From Nocardia terrae (GTDB lineage: Bacteria; Actinomycetota; Actinomycetes; Mycobacteriales; Mycobacteriaceae): a stretch of 64,000 bases of DNA. Numbering within the stretch: the first letter of the stretch is position 1; each line of letters opens with the position of its first letter. Both the position numbers and the translations under genes were made by a program. This document shows positions 57,667-64,000 of the stretch, one piece after another. The stretch spans positions 213,920-277,919 of the forward strand of contig NZ_WRPP01000009.1 of NCBI RefSeq assembly GCF_009760405.1. The letters are read 5' to 3'. The notes beneath the pieces are model-generated. The model did not search any database. It was not told where the DNA came from and saw only the letters and a list, made by a program, of their open reading frames with translations.

Positions 57667-58215
57667 CTACGCGCCATCCGCTCGAGCGGGCGGGAGATCT
57701 CGAAGCGGCGGCATCATGCGCCGGGCGTAGGTCTCTTCCGGGGTCACGGTGATCACGTCGACTTGGGCCACCAGCGTCCCGGGTATCTCCCCGCCCTCGA
57801 AGTGCTCGGGGCTGGGGACTATGACTGCTTCCGCGTCCAACCGCGTTGCCTGCGCCTTCAACCGGGCCAACGGAGGCCGCCCGAAACGGGGATCATAGAT
57901 CACCATGTCGGCGAAGTCATAGCCCAAACGTGTTGCGAGCTTACGGATTTGAGTCTGATCCCAGAGTTGAGTCACCCCGGAAATATCAGTCCGGAGATAG
58001 CCCAAACACGTTGGCTTGTAACGCATTACAGCCCCTCTGTCGTCATGTCCGTCGAGTGCGTAGAAGTCTTGGAACTGGAGATAGAACCCGCCATAGTCCT
58101 CGGCATCGCCTCCGCCGGCCTGGAGTTCGAACACGCCGCCGGGGAACTGGAACAACCGTGTACGTGGCCGGGGTTCCTTCGCCTGGTCCGGCGGATCGTG
58201 AGGCTGGTCAGCCAC
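57667..58215 (-). CDS. Resolvase-like protein, copy 2 (longer form)
   Basis: 182 residues, GTG start. Residues 70-165 match the 54393 protein: LGYLRTDISGVTQLWDQTQIRKLATRLGYDFADMVIYDP and LDAEAVIVPSPEHFEGGEIPGTLVAQVDVITVTPEETYARR. An acidic and aromatic N-terminal part of about 65 residues (FQFPGGVFELQAGG, GGFYLQFQDFYALDG) is unique to this copy. The recombinase catalytic residues are not evident. Its start region is shared with the divergent XRE gene and carries an inverted repeat. Confidence 0.7.
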   Translation of the reverse strand: MADQPHDPPDQAKEPRPRTRLFQFPGGVFELQAGGGDAEDYGGFYLQFQDFYALDGHDDRGAVMRYKPTCLGYLRTDISGVTQLWDQTQIRKLATRLGYDFADMVIYDPRFGRPPLARLKAQATRLDAEAVIVPSPEHFEGGEIPGTLVAQVDVITVTPEETYARRMMPPLRDLPPARADGA

Positions 58216-58302
58216 AGTTTCCCCCTGGTCGACTGAGTGCGAGCCGCGCGGTTCGCGGTGCGTTCACAACGAGCAAACCCCGGCATTGGCAAGGCAAGAA
58301 AG

Positions 58303-58334
58303 ATGGCAAGTCGCTACGAAAGTGGACTTGCCAT
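58303..58334. promoter_or_regulatory. Inverted repeat in the XRE divergent promoter
   Basis: ATGGCAAGTC (58303-58312) and GACTTGCCAT (58325-58334) form perfect 10-bp arms over a 12-base spacer, 28 bases before the XRE start. Further GGCAAG copies precede it around 58288-58297. It is a likely autoregulatory site of the XRE protein. Confidence 0.6.
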
Positions 58335-58361
58335 ACCCGTGCGGTAGACCAGAATGAAGCC

Positions 58362-59699
58362 ATGACCAGGGGTGAGGGTGGCCCGACGATCGAACCCGAT
58401 CAGCGACCGCCAACGGTTGCTGATCAACTGGCACGTGAGGTCAAACGCCTTCGGAAAGAAGCGGACATATCTCAGCGTGTGCTGGCGTCGATGATCGGTT
58501 ACTCGCGCCAGTACGTCACCATGACGGAGTGGGAAGACTCCAATCTCCCTTCTCCCGAGGTCATTGCCGCAATCGACAATGCGCTAGAGGCCAACGGTGC
58601 GCTTGTCGCCCTTCGTGCCCAGGCGGACGGCGATCGGCAGGCGAGGCGGCGTACTGCCGCAACTTCGCCCGCCACCACGGATGAGCCCGGCAAGTCGCTC
58701 ACTGCCAATGTGTTCAGCCCGTTCAACCTCGAGTCCGTGCCTGCCGAGTACGCACCTGAGCTGGGGTATGCCGGAGCTGTGGCGTGGTCCGACGTCGAGC
58801 AGGTGAAAGAAGCCACTCGTCGTGCAGCGACCGCGGAGAACCTTCACGGCGGTGGATCTGCCAATACTGCTGCCAGTCAACAGCTTTACGCGTTCGCGCC
58901 GCTCGTGCGAAGAAGGACCGCGCCCGACACGCGCCGGGCATTGTTCGAAGCGGTCGGCAATCTGAGCGGTGTCGCAGCCTTTGCTGCCTTCGATATCGCC
59001 GACTTTGCCACCGCAGACCAGCACTCCCGATTCGCTCTCTGGTGCGCAGACGCCGCCGGATCGTGGGAACTACGAGCGAGCACGCTCGCCGACATGGCCC
59101 GAATGACGGCCTACACCAGCGGCGCGGATAACGCCCTGTCGCTCATCGAACTCGCCCAAGTTCGCTCCGACCGACTCTCAGCCACCACCCGCGCCATGCT
59201 CAGCACGCTACGCGCACAGTTCCTTGCCGCACTCGGGCGCACTGACGAAACGCTGGCCGAGGTCGCGCGTTCAGATGACTATTTCGCCGACAGCACGCCC
59301 GGCGAAGACCCGCCCTGGATGTGCTACTACGACGAAGCTGAGCACTTGGGTAGCACCGGCAAGGCACTGATCCCGGTCGCGCTGGCGCGAAACCAAATGG
59401 AGCTGGCCGCGCCACGGATCGGCCAAGCCATCCGACGACAGGGCCAAAGCTACCCCCGGTCACGAACATTCTCGCTCACCCGATTGGCCACGCTGACCAT
59501 GCGCATAGGCGACCCCAAGGAAGCGGCCAAGCTTGGAATGCAAGCCGCTATCCAAGCGAAAACCCTTCACTCCCAACGTATTCGCGATGAATTGCAGGTG
59601 CTGTCTCGCGCGTCGATCAAACACCTCGCCATACCCGAGGTCAACGGACTGTACAGCGCCCTTACCGACGACACTGAGATGTCGGAGATGCCTAAATGA
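58362..59699 (+). CDS. XRE-family regulator with helical repeat C-terminus
   Basis: 445 residues from ATG 58362. The HTH is residues 19-75: LAREVKRLRKEADISQRVLASMIGYSRQYVTMTEWEDSNLPSPEVIAAIDNAL. A Ser/Thr linker leads to about 300 helical residues (TRRALFEAVGNLSGVAAFAAFDIADFATADQHSRFALWCADAAGSWELRASTLADMARM) resembling TPR-like arrays of peptide- or metabolite-sensing regulators. It overlaps the kinase-like gene by four bases, so the two are coupled. GC at third positions is somewhat lower than in the rest of the window. Confidence 0.86.
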   Translation: MTRGEGGPTIEPDQRPPTVADQLAREVKRLRKEADISQRVLASMIGYSRQYVTMTEWEDSNLPSPEVIAAIDNALEANGALVALRAQADGDRQARRRTAATSPATTDEPGKSLTANVFSPFNLESVPAEYAPELGYAGAVAWSDVEQVKEATRRAATAENLHGGGSANTAASQQLYAFAPLVRRRTAPDTRRALFEAVGNLSGVAAFAAFDIADFATADQHSRFALWCADAAGSWELRASTLADMARMTAYTSGADNALSLIELAQVRSDRLSATTRAMLSTLRAQFLAALGRTDETLAEVARSDDYFADSTPGEDPPWMCYYDEAEHLGSTGKALIPVALARNQMELAAPRIGQAIRRQGQSYPRSRTFSLTRLATLTMRIGDPKEAAKLGMQAAIQAKTLHSQRIRDELQVLSRASIKHLAIPEVNGLYSALTDDTEMSEMPK

Positions 59700-60583
59700 A
59701 CCAGTCCAGCCAGCAGGCCGCCGAGGTGCTGACGCGGGCGGCGAAACTCAGCAACGTTGATGTCCAGGGTGCGGTGACCGTCCGCGACGGCTCACACGCG
59801 ATCTTCGAGTTGCCTAACGGCATCGTGGCGCGGATCGGCAAGCCGTACAGCTATCGGACAGCGCAGCGAGAGCTGCATATCTCGCAGTGGCTCAACAGAA
59901 ATGGGATCGCGACCGTCGAAGCGGTGAACTCGATCCCACAACCGACGCTCGTGGACGAACGGCCCGTCACCTGGTGGACCCTGATCCCGGATCACCGGCC
60001 GTCCACACCCGAAGAACTGGGCACGATGCTCCGCCAATTGCACGCATTGACACCCCCGACTGAGTTCCCGCTGCCAAGCTATGCGCCATTCGACGGCGTC
60101 CGAGAACACATCGAGTCCGCAACCACTATCACCGAAGACGACCGCTCTTGGCTGCTGGAGCAGTATGCGCGTCTGCACCACCTGTACGCCGCCCTCGACG
60201 AACCATCGCAGCCCTGTGTCATCCACGGCGACGCCTGGCAAGGGAATCTCGTGGTACCGCCCTCCGGTGAGCCCATAGTGCTCGACCTCGACAAAGTATC
60301 TGTGGGTTGGCGTGAATGGGATCTCGTTCAACTGGCGGTCGACTACACCGACTTCCAGCGAATCACCAACGATCAATATCGAGGCTTCGTTGACGCCTAC
60401 GGCGGCTATGACGTGACCCGTTGGCCGGGCTATCGAGTACTCGCCGACATTCAAGAGTTCCGATGGGTCGCTTTCGCGCTTAGCCGATCGAACACTCGGC
60501 AAGCAGCCGCCGCCGAAGCCGAGCACCGTATCGCGTGCCTCCGCGGACTGGTACCGAAGCCCTGGACCTGGCGAGCGCTCTGA
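59696..60583 (+). CDS. Aminoglycoside-phosphotransferase-like kinase
   Basis: 295 residues. The APH/ChoK-like motifs are intact: VIHGDAWQGNLVV (Brenner HGDxxxxN) near residue 178 and VLDLDKVSVGWREWDL with the metal-binding Asp. The N-terminal lobe has GSHAIFELPNGIVARIGKP with the Lys. It may phosphorylate a small molecule, not necessarily an aminoglycoside. It is translationally coupled to the XRE regulator (ATGA overlap), a pairing that recurs in actinobacteria. No resistance function can be claimed. Confidence 0.85.
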   Translation: MNQSSQQAAEVLTRAAKLSNVDVQGAVTVRDGSHAIFELPNGIVARIGKPYSYRTAQRELHISQWLNRNGIATVEAVNSIPQPTLVDERPVTWWTLIPDHRPSTPEELGTMLRQLHALTPPTEFPLPSYAPFDGVREHIESATTITEDDRSWLLEQYARLHHLYAALDEPSQPCVIHGDAWQGNLVVPPSGEPIVLDLDKVSVGWREWDLVQLAVDYTDFQRITNDQYRGFVDAYGGYDVTRWPGYRVLADIQEFRWVAFALSRSNTRQAAAAEAEHRIACLRGLVPKPWTWRAL

Positions 60584-60823
60584 GCGTCGTTTGCAGCACG
60601 CTGATAGACCCCGTTGTCAGGCCAGCATGTGGCCCCCAGGGGTCGCTTGGAATCAGCGCAGCCCCGGGCCGAGTGCACGCTCATGCCGATGAGCGAGCAC
60701 CTGATGGAGCTCGAATCGTCGCCTGCGACCGATCAATGCGCAACCGGGACCGGTGCGTGTTGGAACGAAAGTGATTGCCACGCAATGCAAGCCGATGTTG
60801 CACTGGATAAGCGAAGCTTGATC

Positions 60824-60841
60824 TACTATCGTCTAATAGTA
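60824..60841. promoter_or_regulatory. BlaI-type operator upstream of the methyltransferase
   Basis: TACTA-TCGTCTAA-TAGTA, perfect 7-bp arms when extended (CTACTAT/ATAGTAG, 60823-60842). It lies 40 bases before the ATG at 60881. The same 5-8-5 motif occurs before the BlaI gene at 61808. The interval 60584-60823 shows no gene. Confidence 0.72.
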
Positions 60842-60880
60842 GTTGCTATCTGGCGATCGTAGTTGTTGAAAGGATCAGGC

Positions 60881-61756
60881 ATGAGAGCGAATCCGGCACC
60901 TTCTCCGGCCGCGCCCAGCGTGGGCGACCGGTTCTCCCTGGAAGGTTGGGCTGGCGTGGAGGGTCTGCATTGGGTCGAGCAAGGCGAGCGTTACTCCCGT
61001 ATGCATGGCGGACTCACTGCGCGCATTGTCGAGGCGGCGGCGATCGAGGCTGGTGCTGTGGTCGTGGATATCGGTTGCGGCGCAGGGGATACGACCTACG
61101 CTGCCGCGGCGGCCGGCGCCGGAAGGGTGGTCGGCGTCGATGTGTCCGCCCCGCTCCTGGCTGAAGCGGAACGGCGACGGACGGGTCGCGAAGCGGGTGA
61201 GGTGACGTTCATCCGAGCCGACGCGCAGACTTACGGATTCGCCGCAGGTAGCTTCGATGCAGCGATCAGCCGTTTCGGACTGATGTTCTTCTCCGATCCG
61301 CGGATTGCCTTCGCGAACATTGCCACGGCGCTGCGCCCGGGCGGTCGGCTGGTGTTCAGTAGCTGGCAGTCCCCGCAGCGCAACGAGTACTTCACGCTGC
61401 CGTTGAGTGTGCTGGCGGCCAGGGTTCCGCTGCCGAACCAGAAAGCTGATGGACCCGGCGGATTCTCACTCGCCGATCCCGATCGCATCCGGGACTTGCT
61501 GAGCGGCGCGGGATTCGATCAGATCACCATCACCTCGGTCGAGGACACCCCATGGATTGCCCGTGATGTCGACGACGCCGTGTCATACCTGCGATCGACA
61601 ACGCTCGCGCGTTCAGTGCTGCCCACTCTCGACGATGAGGCCAACCATGCGCTCGACAACGAGCTGCGAATGGCGCTGGCGCCCAAACAAACCGCCGACG
61701 GATTGCGGCTGGGCACCGCGACTTGGTTGGTGGAGGCCCGCTACTCCGCGCCGTAG
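60881..61756 (+). CDS. SAM-dependent methyltransferase under BlaI-type control
   Basis: 291 residues from ATG 60881, with AAAGGATC upstream; an in-frame start at 60863 is less likely. Motif I is VVVDIGCGAGDTTYAAAAAGAGRVVGVDVS. FDAAISRFGLMFFSDPRIAFANIATALRPGGRLVFSSWQ holds the later motifs. It resembles UbiE/COQ5-like enzymes. The substrate is unknown. A TACTA-N8-TAGTA operator in its promoter matches that of the BlaI gene directly downstream, so it is probably repressed by it. Confidence 0.87.
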   Translation: MRANPAPSPAAPSVGDRFSLEGWAGVEGLHWVEQGERYSRMHGGLTARIVEAAAIEAGAVVVDIGCGAGDTTYAAAAAGAGRVVGVDVSAPLLAEAERRRTGREAGEVTFIRADAQTYGFAAGSFDAAISRFGLMFFSDPRIAFANIATALRPGGRLVFSSWQSPQRNEYFTLPLSVLAARVPLPNQKADGPGGFSLADPDRIRDLLSGAGFDQITITSVEDTPWIARDVDDAVSYLRSTTLARSVLPTLDDEANHALDNELRMALAPKQTADGLRLGTATWLVEARYSAP

Positions 61757-61807
61757 ATAGCGCCGTCTGACGTGTAGCGAGCGCAGCTACCTCAGCCAAT
61801 CAGCCTC

Positions 61808-61825
61808 TACTATCAAGGGGTAGTA
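61808..61825. promoter_or_regulatory. BlaI-type operator upstream of the BlaI-M56 operon
   Basis: TACTA-TCAAGGGG-TAGTA, ending 16 bases before the ATG at 61842. Half-sites and spacing equal those at 60824-60841, which supports binding by the same repressor. Confidence 0.72.
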
Positions 61826-61841
61826 ACGGAAATGAGGTGGA

Positions 61842-62228
61842 ATGACCGACACACTCGATCGAGCGGTCGCGGCTTTGGGGCCGCTCGAGGGGCGAATCAT
61901 GCGGCTGGTTTGGACCAGCTGTGTCGCCGACGAGTTCGTGGTGCGCGATATCGCCGCACTCGTACCGGAGTTGGCTTACACCACGGTCATGACCACATTG
62001 CGTCGACTCGCCGACAAGGGCCTGCTGCACGCGGAAGCGCGAATCGGACGCCGAGCGCACACCTATCGCGCGGCGGGGACAGCGGCCGACTATCTGGTGG
62101 CCGCCAGTCGACGCGAAGCCAATGAAGTCGTCGCACGTTACGGCGACGCAGCACTGGCGGCGTTCGCGGCCCAGCTCGGCGAGCTGACCGAGGAACAGCG
62201 TCGCCGATTGCGTGAGCTGGGTTCATGA
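61842..62228 (+). CDS. BlaI/MecI/CopY-family repressor
   Basis: 128 residues. The winged helix spans residues 10-75: LGPLEGRIMRLVWTSCVADEFVVRDIAALVPELAYTTVMTTLRRLADKGLLHAEARIGRRAHTYRAAGT, with recognition helix AYTTVMTTLRRL as in BlaI. The C-terminal 45 residues are helical and dimerising. It overlaps the M56 peptidase gene by four bases. The classic pair senses beta-lactams; here the peptidase has no penicillin-binding sensor domain, so the signal is open. Confidence 0.93.
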   Translation: MTDTLDRAVAALGPLEGRIMRLVWTSCVADEFVVRDIAALVPELAYTTVMTTLRRLADKGLLHAEARIGRRAHTYRAAGTAADYLVAASRREANEVVARYGDAALAAFAAQLGELTEEQRRRLRELGS

Positions 62229-63013
62229 TTTCTCGGCGCTTCGACTGGCGGATCCAACTAATCGTCCTGGCCGTCCTGAGCGGGATTCGATTGACCTGGC
62301 AGCGACCGATGTCGGTGTGCATGGGTATGACGCTGCCCGAATGCCTCGCTCTCGCCGCCGTGATCGTCGTACTCGCCGGGCTGACGCTGGCCGTTGCTCG
62401 TGGGCTGTGGCTGGCCCGAAGCAGTCGCCGCGCGGTACGCGCCCTCGTGCCTGCTCCGATCCCGAGAACGTTGCGCGCGGCGATTGAACGTACGGGAGTG
62501 AGCTCGACCGTGTGCTTGTCGGATCCTCAGGCGTCGGCCTTTTGCGCAGGTCTGCTGCGACCCCGAATTCGGGTCACCACCGGACTGGTCGAGCGTCTGT
62601 CAGCTACAGAGCTCGATGCGGTCCTGCTGCATGAAGCAGAACACGCCCGCCGTCGAGATCCGCTGCGCCGCCTGGTGTTCCGGTCGCTGGCCGATGCCGG
62701 TTTCCTGGTGCCGCTGCTGGCTTGGTGGGCCGCACGCGAACACGAACAGTCCGAACTGCGGGCCGATCGGGCCGCTATCGACGTGGTCGGTGTCCGCCCG
62801 ATCGCCGCTGCGCTACTTGCGTTGGACTCACCTGTATCCACCACCGGCGCAACAAGTTTCGAAGGTGTAGCCACGGCGCGAGTAGCGCAATTGCTGGGCG
62901 AGAGTCTCGCGGCGCAACCTCCCTCGCTGCCGATATGTGTGCTGTCATTTACCAACCTCGCGATTCTGGTGAGCCTGGTCATGTGTATCGGAGCGGTCGC
63001 CGGATTCCGGTAG
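62225..63013 (+). CDS. M56-family membrane metallopeptidase
   Basis: 262 residues. N-terminal helices (IQLIVLAVLSGIRL, LAAVIVVLAGLTLAVARGLWLA) precede the protease domain. Zinc motif HEAEH (HExxH) lies near residue 137, with the third ligand Glu in EHEQSELRADRAA. ASAFCAGLLRPRIRVTTGLVERLS is typical of BlaR1/HtpX-like relatives. A last helix (FTNLAILVSLVMCIGAVAG) ends the protein. It should cleave the BlaI-type repressor encoded by the overlapping upstream gene. No sensor domain is present. Confidence 0.92.
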   Translation: MISRRFDWRIQLIVLAVLSGIRLTWQRPMSVCMGMTLPECLALAAVIVVLAGLTLAVARGLWLARSSRRAVRALVPAPIPRTLRAAIERTGVSSTVCLSDPQASAFCAGLLRPRIRVTTGLVERLSATELDAVLLHEAEHARRRDPLRRLVFRSLADAGFLVPLLAWWAAREHEQSELRADRAAIDVVGVRPIAAALLALDSPVSTTGATSFEGVATARVAQLLGESLAAQPPSLPICVLSFTNLAILVSLVMCIGAVAGFR

Positions 63014-63856
63014 CTGATCGCCGATACCTGCGTGAGCGACTCGAGTGAGGTCGACTACGCGCACCTCGGGCCAACGCACTATTCTGCCGCATCCCGCGCG
63101 GTCCACCGCGGCTAGTGCGACCCATCCGCCCGGGCAGTGGCGAGGTGTTGCCGGTAGCCACAAGACACCTTCGATGTGCCTGTCCGGGATCTTGAATTCG
63201 TCGGTCAGCTGTATGCGACGTCGTCGGTCCATGAACTCCAACACGCTCGAACGACCGCCCTGTATCGCGTCAACTTCGAACTCGCTCAGGAAGTTTCGCT
63301 GCTCTGCGCTGAAGAGCGTCGGCCACTTCTCATGGGCTGTGCGCGCTTGCGAAACTGCGGCGAGCATGTCACCAATCCCTGTCACACAGGTCAATCCGGG
63401 TAGCAGGTCAAAACCTCGTTCCCATCGGTTCCCCGGCGCTGTGACCTGCTCCAGCCTTTGCTCGAAGTAGCGCGGACTCTCGAACAACTTGACGTGGTGA
63501 ACATCAGCGATCCAGTCCCGCACCAGTTCGGGCGCATGCTCGTCGAAAACGTCGAGTAGTCGAGGGTACGGCCGCCTCGGCTCACGGATCCGGAACGTCT
63601 GCTGGGTCGTTCCGACATCGCCGATCGGCGCCACATGGTGAAGGAAGACTCCCGCGAAGAGATGCATCCGGCCAGCCGAGGAGGTCGTCTCGTATCCGTA
63701 GCGCTCCAGCACCCACTTCACAGGCGTATGCACGATCCGCGTCGTGCCCCGTCGCCCGATCACCATCCACTCGCTGCCCAAGAGCTCCGCTGCGGCCGTC
63801 GCGACCTCATGCCAACGTTCCCCACGCCCCGACAGGTGCTCCCATTGCACAGCCAC
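62945..63856 (-). CDS. Hypothetical protein overlapping the M56 gene end
   Basis: 303 residues, GTG start. It converges on and overlaps the M56 gene by about 69 bases at the 3' ends. The sequence is soluble, with conserved-looking blocks (EWMVIGRRGTTRIVHTPVKWVLERYGYE, SAGRMHLFAGVFLHHVAPIGD, RDWIADVHHVKLFESPRYFEQRLEQV, IPDRHIEGVLWLPATPRHCPGGWVALAAVDRAGCGRIV). I recognise no family and no catalytic motif. The last 25 residues (SGDRSDTHDQAHQNREVGK) may be a non-conserved tail caused by the overlap. Confidence 0.65.
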   Translation of the reverse strand: MAVQWEHLSGRGERWHEVATAAAELLGSEWMVIGRRGTTRIVHTPVKWVLERYGYETTSSAGRMHLFAGVFLHHVAPIGDVGTTQQTFRIREPRRPYPRLLDVFDEHAPELVRDWIADVHHVKLFESPRYFEQRLEQVTAPGNRWERGFDLLPGLTCVTGIGDMLAAVSQARTAHEKWPTLFSAEQRNFLSEFEVDAIQGGRSSVLEFMDRRRRIQLTDEFKIPDRHIEGVLWLPATPRHCPGGWVALAAVDRAGCGRIVRWPEVRVVDLTRVAHAGIGDQLPESGDRSDTHDQAHQNREVGK

Positions 63857-63923
63857 CGATCTGCGCCTTCCCGCCTCGCCAACTGGCCTGATAGATGCCG
63901 TAGATCTTGCCGGACTGGTTCAT
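63807..63923 (-). CDS. Possible 38-residue upstream ORF
   Basis: ATG 63923 to TGA 63807, overlapping the start of the 62945-63856 gene in another frame. It encodes MNQSGKIYGIYQASWRGG and a Gly-rich end. It has no clear ribosome site. It could be a coupled leader or chance. The remaining 77 bases to the window edge show nothing. Confidence 0.2.
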   Translation of the reverse strand: MNQSGKIYGIYQASWRGGKAQIGGCAMGAPVGAWGTLA

Positions 63924-64000
63924 GCACAACGCCGAGCGACGCGATCCAACCCCTACGCCGCGAACGCACAACTTTGCCGCATAGCGGGGTTCGGCCAGGG

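Noticed and set aside
1..64000. CRISPR arrays, tRNA, rRNA and transposases
   Set aside because: I found no regularly spaced repeats, cloverleaf-like genes or transposase motifs on reading both strands; small structured RNAs cannot be excluded without a covariance search.

Overview
The window is about 64 kb of high-GC actinobacterial DNA. Codon use is strongly biased to G/C in third position, GTG and TTG starts are common, and many starts look leaderless. A mycolic-acid-group actinomycete fits best, most likely Nocardia or a close relative. Three things point there: a furA-katG pair with a mycobacterial-type FurA operator, a complete 14-domain nuo operon preceded by an orphan receiver protein as in mycobacteria, and a mycobacterial-type PhoP box. 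The genus is an inference. I saw no rRNA, tRNA, CRISPR array, transposase or phage gene.

Region 1 (1-10 kb). A TetR regulator with two matching operators faces an SDR / DapB-like dehydrogenase / thiolase operon, which looks like CoA-linked catabolism. Housekeeping and stand-alone enzymes follow: a VOC protein, a cyclophilin, a phosphoribosyltransferase, a YdjM-like membrane protein, an SCO6745-like protein and an alpha/beta hydrolase divergent from a homocysteine methyltransferase.

Region 2 (11-17 kb). A cobalt/nickel-type P-type ATPase with a palindromic operator is followed by the most interesting locus. A perfect PhoP-type direct repeat precedes a tightly coupled set: a small membrane-anchored protein, ApbE flavin transferase, a very small basic ORF, a ferric-reductase-like membrane protein, a stand-alone NuoF-like flavoprotein that lacks one cluster cysteine, and a three-cysteine ferredoxin. 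Together they look like a trans-membrane electron-transfer chain with a flavinylated exported end.

Region 3 (17-34 kb). katG-furA comes first, then an 830-base stretch without genes that holds several perfect palindromes. Next are an MFS exporter with a MarR regulator that apparently starts at CTG, a decayed FAD monooxygenase behind two matching operators, an FAD oxidase with a TetR regulator, hydrolases, and a CBS protein. A disulfide reductase missing its N-terminal half lies next to a 15-bp inverted repeat. A three-gene set with stop/start overlaps (FAD-binding protein, membrane protein, zinc-ribbon/FHA protein) closes the region.

Region 4 (34-51 kb). An Rv3143-like receiver protein and nuoA to nuoN encode the whole proton-pumping NADH dehydrogenase. 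nuoH and nuoI are one continuous reading frame. A 36-bp perfect palindrome ends the operon.

Region 5 (51-64 kb). This is an accessory region: a methyltransferase, a two-domain carboxymuconolactone decarboxylase-like protein, a histidine-phosphatase lipoprotein, a VIT-type transporter, two intact paralogues of a resolvase-like small protein (a third, broken copy is at 28.3-28.5 kb), a regulator remnant, an XRE regulator coupled to an aminoglycoside-phosphotransferase-like kinase, and a BlaI-type repressor with an M56 peptidase. The BlaI operon shares its TACTA-N8-TAGTA operator with the neighbouring methyltransferase.
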